DNA of 64,000 nucleotides. Source: Alloascoidea africana (taxonomy: Eukaryota; Ascomycota; Alloascoideomycetes; Alloascoideales; Alloascoideaceae). Each line of letters begins with the position of its first letter. Position 1 is the stretch's first letter. The stretch spans positions 558,001 through 622,000 of the forward strand of contig JAKTTT010000002.1 in the NCBI GenBank assembly GCA_030581615.1, written 5' to 3'. A program made the translations under genes and the position numbers. The notes below the pieces were generated by a model. The model saw nothing but the letters and a program-made list of their open reading frames with translations, made no database searches and was not told the DNA's origin. Shown here piece by piece: positions 1-12,011 of this stretch.

Positions 1-762
1 AGCTAGTTCACCAGAGTACTTAGAATGATCAACAGCACCAAAAAGTATTGATCCATCATTTTGAAGCCCATCAAGGTAAATTGAGTAAACTCGCGATTTG
101 GTGAGCCCTGCTGAAACTAAAGCAGCTGGAAAGTTTGGGTATTTATGGGCTGAAGTTTCTAGACCTTCAAGCCCTATGCCCAGAACCCCAAAAGAAGCGT
201 TTGTTTCCGTCACAGATGCAAAGTTAAAATCCTTGATCGTGTAATTGTCAACAACAACTGTGTCCGCGCCCCAGTTACCTTTTGCATAGGTATAGTCACC
301 ATAAACAATCTTAAAGCCTGTATCATTGCTCTTGAAGCTCGATGAAGCGTTTGAACTAAAAGTGCCATATTTTTCGCAATCTATCTCTTTTTCGCAAAAT
401 TTATTTGATGGCTCCATCACCCAGAGATCAGATGATCCAGTGTCTAATGCCACTTTCATGCTTTGCAACGGCGATCCAATTGAAATGTTTATAGAATAAA
501 AATAGTCTTCGTTGTTAAGAATAATTTCCTCCGCTGATCCATCGCTGCCATCTCTTTTATTGTAAGAGTTTTCAGGTACGATATCAAAAAAAAAGCTTTC
601 CTTGCTCAGCCCATAGTCAAGAAGTGTCTTGGATAATGATTTCGCTTCCTTTTGTATACCGAACTTCAAACCTCCATGTCCTTCATTTTCACCTAATGCT
701 AATGTGTGTGAAAGAGGGAAAACGACTAACACTGAAAGTACTAGAAAAGAGAAAGCATGCAT
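1..762 (-). CDS. Yapsin-like secreted aspartyl protease, N-terminal part (cut by window edge)
   Basis: The reading frame is open from an ATG at 762 down to base 1, so the C-terminal part lies outside the window; 254 residues are visible. Residues 1-22 form a signal peptide (hydrophobic core after MHAF). A short pro-region with a KR pair near residue 70 follows. The first catalytic motif is DTGSSDLWV with its aspartate at about residue 107, and the flap region follows with its tyrosine in a VYGDYTYAKG context. The motif order and the paired cysteines just after the active site are typical of fungal pepsin-family (A1) enzymes of the yapsin/candidapepsin group, which mature by cleavage at basic residues and work at the cell surface. 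A GPI anchor cannot be judged because the C-terminus is missing. Nothing distinguishes which yapsin paralogue this is. Confidence 0.9.
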   Translation of the reverse strand, partial: MHAFSFLVLSVLVVFPLSHTLALGENEGHGGLKFGIQKEAKSLSKTLLDYGLSKESFFFDIVPENSYNKRDGSDGSAEEIILNNEDYFYSINISIGSPLQSMKVALDTGSSDLWVMEPSNKFCEKEIDCEKYGTFSSNASSSFKSNDTGFKIVYGDYTYAKGNWGADTVVVDNYTIKDFNFASVTETNASFGVLGIGLEGLETSAHKYPNFPAALVSAGLTKSRVYSIYLDGLQNDGSILFGAVDHSKYSGELA

Positions 763-3700
763 AATATATGAAGGCAATAATAAAATCTTTACATTCAAGC
801 CAGGGGGTCAGCTACTTTTTATATCGAATTTGGATGAAAACGTCGATGCAGGTACCATTTATGTCAACCGCTCCGTATCTGGTTGCTGTATACGCTAAAT
901 GTGCGCTGCCTCATATTGCACTGTAGGCTGTGTGCTATCAATAAAAGGGGAAACTACATATATTCCGTTTAAACCCGTTTGTCAAATCAGTCTCTTTGGA
1001 TCCAGAAAAACAAAAAAGAACGATTGAACTTTTAAAACTGCACATGCTCTTCAGTACTAGGTAAAGCAGACAGCCCCTGGAAAAACTCTTTAACTGTAAA
1101 GTTAGAACCTCTTCTGGACTTGTCCCTGAATTAAAGCGCTGGATAAACTTGAATGCGCTCAACAAACCATGGCTAATTCCGTGAATAATAAATTACGCAA
1201 GAAAAGTTTAAATGTTTGTGGCATGGTTGCTCGAGGAGATTTATCAACCTAGCCCAACAAGCAACTATGAAATTTTAAAGAAGAACACCTTTAATAACGA
1301 TCTTCACTATATCATGAATGATACCCATCAACATCGCTTCAGGTTTGACCTATTTATTTGTACTGAATATTTCCAAGTTCAAACGCTATAATGGTCTCTA
1401 TCTTTCTGTAAAAATTTGTCAGCAGATTGCTGGAGGTAATAACAAGACACAAAAAGCCAGTCCATGTTTGTATACTTTGCCAGTACCAATGGAAGCCATC
1501 CGCTTTGCTCGTTCCTCAAGCTTGTTCCTCAAACTCTTTCCATACTGTTGATATCAAAATCTTCGTTTAACATCTCTTCGTCAAGGCCAAGCTCAACACC
1601 ATCTTCATAAAGCAAAACCCTGATATAATTCTCCATATGCCAATCCTACTTTTTTTCAATTAACAAATTGTTCTCACACATAATGGGTTACAGAAGCGGA
1701 AAAAATGGTTTTGCCATTGCAAAACACGTGAATTGTTTGTCAACGAGTAGGATAAATATTATTGAGATACCTTAACTTTCACATGTTAACCCTTGAAGTC
1801 TATTGCTGCCTCAATTTCCCAGTGGATGAATAGCTGCTGAGATGTTACCAGTGTAATCTGATAAGAGTTTAGAGCAGTATCTCGTCTCCTTGAATCATTC
1901 AGTGTGACACATGCATAAGGCCCAGTAACTCACTCCTACAGTAGATGCTGCAGGTATTATAGATCCTTCTTTTTTGTAATAATGTTAGTGTTTTGAATAT
2001 CAGTTTCTATTTCGATACACCTTTAAGTCCACTAGCATTATCTCAAAGGTCTAGATTCTTTCGAGTAAAAACCACATAATCTATGAACTGCTGCACTAAC
2101 CTGTTCAGTAACGGTGCTGAAATGTATAAGATCTAATTATCACTGCACCATGGCATTCAGAGGAAAAAGTCGGGCTCTTGGATGATAAGCTCTTTGATAG
2201 CCGCTTAAATTCCTACCGGCACATACGTTCAGGTGATGCACTTAGTGCTTTCTGGTCAAGTCCAAAGGAATCAAGCAATACAGAATCGGTATTTGTCGAC
2301 TCCAAATAACAATTGCCTATTGAAGCTTGTAAAAAAGAGGTAACTTCTATGGAAGGTATTGGAAGGAAAGCTCTTAATTGATTAGCAGCCTGCCTTAGAT
2401 AAAGGCTCGATTAGAGATTGTCTGGTCTACTGAAGCACTAATGGTTATGTTAGAAAAGCAGTGCTAACTAGTCAATGCATTACAAGCGATCTAATCGACC
2501 AAATCATTTAGAGGATATCATCTTAATATTTTGATAGATGATAGTATAGTACTTTAGAGGATTATAGCGGCAAACGAACAGTGATGGCTTATAAGCATCA
2601 TTGGATAAGAGGTGGCACATTAAGCTGCTTAATGATCAGTCAGGCCTTCTTCAGTTCATAAAATCATGAAAGATTGATAACCTTAGATCCATTTACGCGT
2701 TCAAGATGTGCCAAATGCTGTCACTTTAACTGATGTGCATCCTCTTATTTCTTGCATCCGTCTTAATTTTTCATAATCCCTACCACAAGAGTCCGTTCGG
2801 TCCTGGGAACATTGGAAAAAAACCATCCCTTTAGAGACCAATGTTGGGCATGGTGTGAAAAATTAGAAGTGAGACAGCCTCGACTAACAAAGGTATTAGT
2901 TGGTACACAACCAAACTGCTAAATAGAAGCCACCAGAGCACTTATTGCGGGTGCGGCTCAAGGCATACGGAATTTGAAAAATGGATCTAGACAGATATAC
3001 AAGGCCAAGATTAACATAAACCCGGTAGATATATGTTGGGATCGAGTTGATTCTAAAACTCTAGCGTGCATTCAAAAAATGGCTTTTCAAAAGAAGTAGG
3101 GAGATTGATCTACGAAACTATTGTTATCAGATATCCCCTCACCTGTGAGTCAAAAATCCGAACTGAAACCCGAATATAGAGACAAAATACAACTGTGCTG
3201 ATGTCTAGCTTACTAGCATACTTACACACTTTATAGCAATGAATACAGTCTTATAGGGCAGAACCCAGTATTGTCACCAGTTTTATCTTTATCATAGAGG
3301 GAACCTAAATGATCTCTCCACTGGACCTTGAAAATATTAGATTACCTCGATGAATTGGTTGGCGAGATCACTACCGTGACTTTGAATTGGGCCAACAGCT
3401 GAATTTTTGCAGAAACGATTAGCTTTCAACCCATGTTAGTAATGCATATCGAAACATGCCGATTTAACAAACCAGGTAGTTATAAGCACAAGAAGGAATT
3501 AGACACCGTAGTCAATACTTGACAATCGAGATTTGTTGGATAAACCAAGTCTTTGATTTTGAATATTCTACAAAATCTGGTTCCTCCTTCTTTTTCAGTT
3601 CCCTTTTTCAAGCGAGAAATTGACCGGTGAATCTTTCTCATTATTTTCAATGCTTTCCATTGTTCCTTGATACTCAATACTCCATCTCGGTATTTGTGGC

Positions 3701-5200
3701 TTTTCTTTAGATATCTCCCAGCATTGCACCACGGAATTGGATTCATTGTTTTAATAGATTGGCCTTTAGGATACGCAAATAGCAAATAGAATGCCGACTG
3801 GCAAATAGATATTGGCAGTTATTCATTCACAGTTTGGTTGGTACATTTCGCGATTGATTCGAGCACAAAGTTAGCCGTTCAGCATATCAAATTTCCAGAA
3901 TACTGATGAGCCCAAGATTTACTAGATTTCACATTCCTTTCCAACTGCCAAAGGACCTGATGAGTGTGGGGTTTTACAAATTGCAATCTCTTCGAGAGTA
4001 CCCGCATGTATTGTGAGGACTTGCCCTGGTCCCTAAACTGGTAAAGCATCATAATAGTTGTGCAATAGTATTGCAGTTCCAGACCTGATAACAAGAACTG
4101 TTACTGCACTCAATCCAGAGCTGAAGTAAAGAAAAGGTCGCATTCATAGTGCAATAAAAATAGCACGGCTCGAAGTGTGGTCATCTTTTTATGTGTCTCA
4201 GTAAAAGCCGGGTTATTACATTTGGGCTAATCAAAAAAGTTGCGTCAGCACAAACTGGTAAGGTCAGTTTTTACCAAGTATCTCTGTTCGATTATTGTTT
4301 CTGCTTTGGCTCCTTGTAACGTTACAATACATAAGTGTGCTATTGTCATTGGCTCAAATAATGATATTGAACCTGCACAGCATCAACGTCTTTTGAGTGA
4401 ATACAAGAAACTATGATAATTAACGAATATGTTTGGAACCGTTGTGTAGCGGTTGGAACATTTATCATTTTGAACTGTACAATTACTTTCAACGGCGTCC
4501 TCTTTACTAGAAATTATTGTCAGTCGTAAACTAGATTGTTTTGATCTGTACAGCAACAGCCTATAATAAATAGAACAATGTGCAGGCTCTTTTGAACATT
4601 TCCATTACTGTTTAAGTCTTAACAAGCCACTTTTACCTTTATTTCTGTTGAAACAAAAATACGACAATACGAACAATTTGACCAATCAACAATTGAAAGT
4701 CAACGAAAAAAGAGCTGTAATCAAATTGGCTTCCTGACCCACGAAGGAGACCTAAACACAGTTAATCGAGATCATTTTCTTTAAAAAACAGTCTGTAAGT
4801 GCTATATTACCTAAATTGTCATCTGCTTATCATGGTTGATTTGCTTGCCAACCATGGTATCTATCGATACGATCTACCTCATATTTTTAATTGGTTTTGA
4901 AAACAGTAGCACCAAAAAGTCCTTGTGTTCAATGCGTATTGCATAATTTTAAATAAAAAATGGGAGTCGGGACATCAGACATTGATTCCAGTGCTTTCTC
5001 ATACCCCCAAACTTTTCAAATAGTGGTAAACAAGGTTTAAACCGTACTGTGGCTAAATCCTTCTGCGATTAATGACATTTGATAAACGATGTGCTTCATA
5101 AGGAAGAGTATATTTTAAAACTGACCAAAACACTTTAAGATACAAAAATATAAAATATGCCACACTATTTCAATCTCGAGACATGAAATAATGATAAAAG
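763..5200. other. Gene-free AT-rich interval of about 4.4 kb
   Basis: It lies between the 5' end of the protease gene and the 3' end of the zinc-cluster factor. The open frames here are short (up to about 100 codons), lack recognisable domains and lie on both strands at random. A frame of about 59 codons near 2130-2310 has protein-like composition but no start codon or recognisable family. No tRNA, rRNA, terminal repeats or transposon motifs were seen. It may hold the upstream region of the protease and decayed sequence. Confidence 0.6.
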
Positions 5201-6939
5201 TTAGTATGCAATGCAGTCGAGATCTTCGTAGTTGTCAGGATCTCCTCTGTCTATAGCATTCCACCGTATACGCAATCTTTCTAGAGAATTTCTGGCGACA
5301 AACAATCCCCTATCACAAGCTTCTCTGAGCAGTCTCACCACAATTCTCCTATGCGAGTAATGCGCTGAGCTCAATCCTGCTTGAAACAAAGGCCAATGGA
5401 TAGTTATTGACATACTCTTGGAATGTGGCAACTTGTTCGCAATATCCACCAACTTTGTTGTATTCTCTTGTATACTTTCATTGTTAAGGTTTTCTTCCAA
5501 AAGCTGGAGTAGAATAAACAGCTTCAGGGCATAGCACCAACACAAATGGCTAACTCTCATACAAGTTTTCAAATCTTCGTCAGCTGTTTGATCCTTAAAG
5601 CTGAAGTGCTCTCTCTCTACCTTACTGACTTGTGAATATAGCATAAAAGCCTTTACTTTAACTTCGCTCAAACTCATTCGTGTTGACGATTTGTCTATTC
5701 CTCTTTTGTCCATCACTAGTTTTGTAGTTTGACAGAATAATGGGACCAAATGTTGGCCACAGCCTCTGACAAAGTTATAGTCATTGGAGCAGAGTTGGGG
5801 TAATTGAGACACATACAGGCTATCATCCAAAATTGGTTGGATTGATAGTTTAGAGGTCAGTGAGCCTCCACCTGGTGAACTCAGCCAGGCAATCACCTCA
5901 GAGTGAGAGATCCAAGAACGCAACAGTAGATACATGCTGTAGGCTGCAGAAGATGCAATTCCAGAGATGCTCATCTGGCTGTATGTCTCCATCAGACCGA
6001 TTGCTCCTTTTAAATGGGTCCGCCAAACACTGGATTCAGCTGATGTCCGTTCACTAAAAAGCAACATTACAGCAGCTAAGTGGCACATTGCTTCATCAAA
6101 CGATTCAAAAGAAGAGACGCTTCTGGCCAATAGGCGTATGCAAATGTTCATATTTGTTACGATTATATCTTTCCAGCGGTCGTCAGCGATCTGACAGTCA
6201 ATATGACTACCTGCAACTGCAAATATAACATGTTTCACAATTTGATGTTTTGGTTCTAATTCCATAAGCGAGTTCACCAAAATGTTGGATCCATCTTGAG
6301 AAAGAGGAAAGTTCATGGTGCATTTTGATTGCCGAAAGTATGAAAATAGGAAATTCTTCAGCTGATGTTCCGACCATGCTTTTGGGTAATATTGACCAAC
6401 GACTTGGTTCCATTCTTTGGGAGTACTCTTGAACCAGGGATATGTGAATTGAGTCGTTGTTGGGTTTAAAGAATCGGAACAAGAAATCGAATAGGAGCTC
6501 TGGTTCTATGATGACCCTTATTAGTAAAACGGTCTTGAAAATTGATCTCGGCAACTCAGCTTACATGTTGACTAAATATGTTTGTTTCCTCTCTTCTTTC
6601 CTGACCAATCATATAGACTTCGCTTGATGATTTTCGTCTCTCTGAACGATGATAATGATGATTATGACTGTAAGAAAGCTTGCTGTTTGTGCTTGGAGAT
6701 CCGTTCGAAACCGTCGTTGGTGACGATCCTGTAGAAGGCCCAGATTTGGAACCTCTCCTTCTCGGGGTTTTTCGCTTTGCTTTTTCAGGATCATACACCT
6801 GAATGAAATCATACACACACTCAACACCTTTTTTAACACAAGCGGTACAGGCAGGGTAGTGCTCGTCACATTTGTACCGCATCTGCTTACACCTTCGACA
6901 GCCGGTGTGGCTGTATTGAGCTAAAGGTTTTCGGCCCAT
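5201..6939 (-). CDS. Zn(2)-Cys(6) binuclear cluster transcription factor (one intron)
   Basis: The exons are 6939-6565 and 6505-5201. The 59-nt intron has a GTAAGC donor, a TACTAAT branch site at 6520-6526 and an acceptor ending at 6506. Splicing joins two frames into a 559-residue protein. I start at the ATG at 6939, because the frame extends upstream only to a GTG. Residues 14-41 form a classical Gal4-type cluster, C-x2-C-x6-C-x6-C-x2-C-x6-C, followed by a basic, Ser/Thr-rich linker (GSKSGPSTGSSP region). The rest is helical and resembles the fungal-specific transcription factor domain seen in Upc2-like regulators, but I cannot assign a target pathway. It is nuclear by family. Its start faces the large gene-free block, so its regulatory DNA could be unusually long. 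What else it could be: any of many fungal zinc-cluster paralogues. Confidence 0.88.
6506..6564 (-). other. Intron of the zinc-cluster factor gene
   Basis: GTAAGC donor, TACTAAT branch box and CATAG acceptor. Removing it restores one continuous frame from the DNA-binding domain into the regulatory domain. Confidence 0.85.
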
Positions 6940-8098
6940 GGACACTTGAAGCTTTTTTTTAATAAATGGGACTAATAACTGGAATAGAAAAATTTACAAA
7001 TCAAATCGTAAGAAACCAGGCGAGAGGTTGTATGTATCGGATCTGCCGTCGTTCTGGGATATGCAAGCGATTATATAGACCCACCGGCTGAATCTTGCCA
7101 AATAAACAATATTCAACTAACAAAAAAAAAGAAAAAGAAACTATGTGGTACATTATGGGGAAGGATATGAAGTGTGGAAAAAGAATCGTCAAGCATGATG
7201 TATCAGTTAGGTATTGGTGAGGTAACTTCAACATTGGGGTGGGCGTTTAAACGTTACTATTGCTGTAACTGTATGGATACATGCATGAGCTTAGTCTGCA
7301 GGGAGAACAATATGTGTCCGGGATTAAATAATATCATATCTTAGACAAAACCCGAACAAGGCCAGACTGGAACACAAATAGCGAATTCAAGTAAGTTCAA
7401 GCATGCAATTCCAACGATTTGCCTGTAAGAAAGCTTCATTTTTCTTTAGTGTTTTAGTGTCAGGCAAACATAAACCAGTCAATGTTTTAAGCCTATGCAT
7501 AGAACTTCGCTTTCTCGATTTGATGCCACCGTTGATCATCTTTTAATTTGCCTTCAAATCTCATCTCCCTCGACTTGAAAACACCAAGTTGAGACCGATT
7601 TTTGGAATACGAAATGAACGTTTAATTATAAGCACAGCCGTTGTTATGTTTCAACGGCTGGGCTTGTAAGTCCGTTGCTTTGATCGGCTCATCTCTTGAC
7701 CCAAATTCGTGCAAATAAAGGTCTTTTGAGATAAGAAAATCATCTTCCCTAGCCTCGAATTTTTTTTGATGCAAAAGGATCATACATTCAGCTATTTTTC
7801 AGTTTCCTTAAACAGAAGACAAAAAGTAGAGCGTTGTAAATCTTGAGCATCAAGGCCAAACCCTATCATTTGAATACCCTGGGCTTAATAATAAACTGGC
7901 AAGGTACCCCATTTTTCAATGAGCATCATTATAGACTTGACAAAAACAAAAGAAAGTCAAGAAATTTCACACAATCATTGAACCTAGATATTGCATTATT
8001 TGGTCGTCATGGTTTTAATTGCACATTTCATCGTGCCTTTATGTTTGAAACAGTGGTAGTAAAACGGCAGTAGATTTATTCGGTAGTTTAGGAAGGTC

Positions 8099-8106
8099 TT
8101 CTAGAA
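8099..8106. repeat. TTCTAGAA palindrome, copy 1
   Basis: An exact 8-bp palindrome within the context CTTCTAGAAG. It is the first of six exact copies in the gene-free block. The sequence equals two inverted GAA units, the minimal half of a heat-shock element. Confidence 0.6.
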
Positions 8107-8638
8107 GCCGCCAAAGAATAAAAACTGAAACATAAGAACTTTTCCTTTACTTTTCCTTGAGCCTAGAAATAGCAGACTGCTTGCAGCCTAATGTATACGG
8201 TCTTGCAGTTAATTAGGAGCTATTTACATAATTTTAAAATATATTCCTTTTTATCCAGAGTATGGATTACACAAAAAAAGGAAACTCTAGCCACTGTCCA
8301 GCAATATATTTTTCGGCAAAAACAAGAGCATTGTTTAATAAATTATCAAAGGTAGATGTAAACTCTTTACTGATTACTTTATAGTATAAGAGCATAACAC
8401 TTGAGAAAGATTAGAAACTGCAATATTGGCTTCGGAAATATTGAAGACTTGGTATAAAATTAAAATATCACACAAGCTGTGAACGAATAACAAAATGTAT
8501 ATCTAAAAAAACAAGAGAAGCTCAAAGCAAAGTATAAAAGAAAAATAAATATGCAGCTATGAGTGCATCTTATATTGTCTTGTATCTTGTTTCATAGATC
8601 ACAATATCATAGATGATGAGTATAGCATGCACTATATC

Positions 8639-8646
8639 TTCTAGAA
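8639..8646. repeat. TTCTAGAA palindrome, copy 2
   Basis: Exact copy in the context CTTCTAGAAAC, 540 bp from the first copy. There is no third GAA unit adjacent in correct phase. Confidence 0.55.
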
Positions 8647-10246
8647 ACGGCCTTAACAGATAACTGTCAAGCCAGATGCAAGCTTCAGCTATTCTGTATG
8701 AGAGGCGGGATTTCATCTGTAGGCATAACAAAAATATCTAAGGATAGTCTGCCCTTGTCTAATTAATTCTGGCAATATTAACAAATATCGTAATTTGAAT
8801 TGCTCTAGTTTATGGGAATTTTCCTTAACATTACCCTGAGGGCACATGGAAGCACCCTTAGGGTTCCTGCCATGATGCTACGATTGTTACCCGGTCATAA
8901 GTACCAACACTCCCATGAAGCGCTTTGAGAAGCTGGCAATCCTCCAACGAAAAGGGAAAAATGCCAAGCGTGGAGCACGACCTGTTTATGGGATATGGTT
9001 ATAATGATTTCATTACCGCTTTAAAACCTTGTACTAATTGCTGTTGAAAGCTCTTTTTAATCATCGGAACTCATGCAAATACAAGACAAGATCAAAGTCT
9101 GAAATCGAACAGCTAATGACTTGTTGAATTTGACTTGATACCTGCTTCATTACTCTTGTAATACTTTCGGAAAAGGCGAAAACGTTAAGCTTATGGTCAG
9201 ATAATTACAAAACATCATTTGCATTGATGATCTCGGTTTCAGGAAAGTACTGTACGCTAATCTAGAAATGTGAAAATGGGTTTGGGGTTCATATTTAAAG
9301 CATTTCGAAAGTCATTCTCCCTTCAAATGTATCATACTTGCGGGGGAATACTTTCATCAAGAAACGCCTTTATGGTTAAATCAACCGATGCGAATTGGTC
9401 AAAGCCTCCGAATCCTTTTGATTTTAGTAAACATTTTGAGTGTATTAGCATTAGGAATACCAATGTCTTTGCAGGATGCATGACCTCAACTTCATTATTT
9501 TTATGGCAAAAGATATCAGTAACAGGGGCAGCTACACATAAAAACATCCTATACACTCGAAAGAGGATCAAGAATACGTAAATAGTTGAACAAGATTCCC
9601 TAGTATGACACATTGTGAAATTTAGAATATCAATCTGGGAAATGTGAATACATGCAAGGAAGGCGTAAAGCTAGCACTAAATATATGCCGCCTTTTCTTT
9701 ATGTTGAGATTGATTGAGGTTTAGCTCTTTGCCTGATCTCGCTGAGAGCCTGAATTTTCAGCCGATAGTGTTTCGTTTCACATGTGGGCGCTTCTTTGAC
9801 AATGGCATGTTGTTTCTTCCGGAACTTATAATCAAAGCCAGTACATTTTCCATACCGTTCATTCAGCTGATTATGACCACTCTGAAGAGAAGAGCTCAAA
9901 AGTGTTTACTCCTGAACGGGAGCGGACCGTCTGATTTTTTTCGATTGCCCCATTTAGTTTTCCGGCTTGAACACAGTATATTCAATTGTCTTTCAAAAAG
10001 TGTAAAACCTTAAACCAATTGTGAGTCCAAAGGAAAAGCCCATGCCTTCGGCAAACATCTATGGCCAAGTTAAGGAGTAAAGCGTGTTTTAAGCGCTTAC
10101 TATGGGTCTAATTGATCGAGTCTAGGCATTTGTTTATGATATACCTTTTAGAGCATGTAGCATTCACTTGTTGTAACGGTTTGATTTATTAAGATTTCTA
10201 ACGGTTTCGTTAATTTACATGATTCAGTGGTGATTATAGACTTTTA

Positions 10247-10261
10247 AAAAAGCTTCTAGAA
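10247..10261. repeat. 15-mer AAAAAGCTTCTAGAA, copy A (contains TTCTAGAA copy 3)
   Basis: The 15 bases recur exactly at 13884-13898, 3.6 kb away in the same gene-free block. It combines an AAGCTT palindrome with TTCTAGAA. Confidence 0.65.
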
Positions 10262-10673
10262 CGTTTAATCCCTTGAAATAACATTTTGATTCGATATTGA
10301 AGGTACAATATGCCGAACTTTTTATTGATAAATATTCAGAATTGTTGATCTGTTACCTTCAATTCGATGGCATCTATCGATATCAAAGCAGATTATACTG
10401 GCTCACTAATCCCGTAATACTTTACGGGCAAAACATTTTGTTTGCTTCAAAAAAATGTAGCCAATAATTTATAGATAGTGTTGCCATGCAATTATCGAGG
10501 TCCAAAATGTGGATGATGTGTGTGGGGAAGAAGAAATTGAATAATCTTCTATTAAACAATTAAAATGCATAAGCTGGTGCATTCAGTATAATAATAATTT
10601 ACAACTGAACACGTCAAGATTCCATGTATGCACAATACGTTATCGTTTCATTAATGCTTTCATTCAAGAATAT

Positions 10674-10688
10674 CTTCTAGAAGTTTCT
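10674..10688. promoter_or_regulatory. Heat-shock-element-like triplet
   Basis: The bases read nTTCnnGAAnnTTCn in contiguous phase (TTCTAGAAGTTTC), which is the three-unit Hsf1 consensus. The next unit reads GAG in place of GAA. The nearest recognised genes are several kilobases away on either side, so a target cannot be named. Confidence 0.4.
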
Positions 10689-11994
10689 TGAGAGTGTTCC
10701 ATTGCATGATCTTCGATTTGTCTTGAAATTTACAGATCCCCCCATTCACGTTGTGATACAGTGGTGGATTGAAGGTCAGAGTTATGAACAGTGTTTACAG
10801 TCAATACAGGATGGGGAAGAAACGTCCGATTATTTATAATCTGCAAGTGCCAAGTAACAGATATGCTTACAGCGATGAAAATCTCTAAAACAGTTTTACG
10901 TTTGATTTACTATCTAAGGAACAGTCATTGCCCATAGTTCACAATAAACAGCAATTAAAAAAATCCTTTCGACTCATAGAATTTGAATGAAAGAACTAGA
11001 ATAGTCTAATTGTTAAAAGCCATTATCAATGGGGAAGGTTTAGGACGAACAAAAGAGGAGTTCAAGGGCCTATGATCGCCTACCAAGAGTAGTAGCTCTA
11101 CAATTGAGCAGTGTTGAGGTGACCAATGCAGTAAACTATAGAAGCCTGTCTACCTAAAAGCTATTTATGGTTTCTCTTTGCATCTTTTGGATGATTAAAC
11201 ATAATTTCTCGCTCGAATCATGAGCAAACTCCATTCTGTTAAAGGAGCTAAGTATAAGGCAAAGTCGGAAAAGTAGGGATCTTGGAAGAGTGCTCTTCAT
11301 CTAGTCCCAAGTTCTACTATTTCAGTATCTTTCTAAGCTCTTTAGCGGGTTAGTCCATGATGCTTTGCCGGGAAACTGTGGATATTCAATGCATCGAAAG
11401 CTGCTGATGTTCACACTCGCACATATACAGTTTTTAAATGGGCAGCCAATGTCAAAGCATTTAAAAGAGGCATCCATTTTTGATATACAAGTTGAAATTT
11501 GAATGGCCGATACAACGCCAGTGCTATAATGCTTGATGATCAAAGGCAACATTTTGGCCCTATCATTCAGCCACTGATATTCAAAACAGTGATTCTGCTC
11601 TGCACTATCCTTTAAATGGAAAAGCCTTAGTTTTTAATCAGTAAAGCATCTGAGGTCTTAGGTCTACTTGAGTTTGAAATCTTTCTCAATAGCGGTTATG
11701 CTAACTCGCGGAATTAAGACGTTTGTTGATTCTCGATATTTAATAAAATCTTCCTGGATTAGGTTCATGCGCACAACCTTAGGAGCACGCGTTCTAAGCA
11801 CAGAGTGTCCGAAAAGCCGTTGCCATTGAGTTCTTCTGGGCAGTATGTATTGATCGATTTCAGGCAATCAATGTAATTCAATTCCGACTTATTAAATCAA
11901 AATTGTGTGACGCTTCAAGAGATGAGCTTCTAACTGGAAGATTGCATACGGAAGCATCTGAATTTTGAACAGAAGCTTTTAGTCTTCTAGACTT

Positions 11995-12011
11995 TTCTAG
12001 AACAATTCTGG
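11995..12011. repeat. TTCTAGAA copy 5 with a second TTCnnGAA close by
   Basis: TTCTAGAA is followed after three bases by TTCTGGAA. The spacing is one base off a continuous heat-shock element. A related TTCTAGAC lies just before it. Confidence 0.4.

Noticed and set aside
1726-1734. CACGTGAA as a point-centromere element (CDEI)
   Set aside because: It does not fit the RTCACRTG consensus on either strand, and no CDEIII-like sequence follows an AT-rich spacer.
2131-2310. Open frame of about 59 codons with protein-like composition
   Set aside because: No start codon, no recognisable family and no continuation in any frame; could be chance or a very old relic.
3480-3785. 101-codon minus-strand frame in the gene-free interval
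   Set aside because: No domain or signal, and length within what random AT-rich sequence gives.
9270-9613. Overlapping frames of about 100 codons on both strands
   Set aside because: Neither shows conserved motifs and they occupy the same DNA in opposite directions, which argues for chance.
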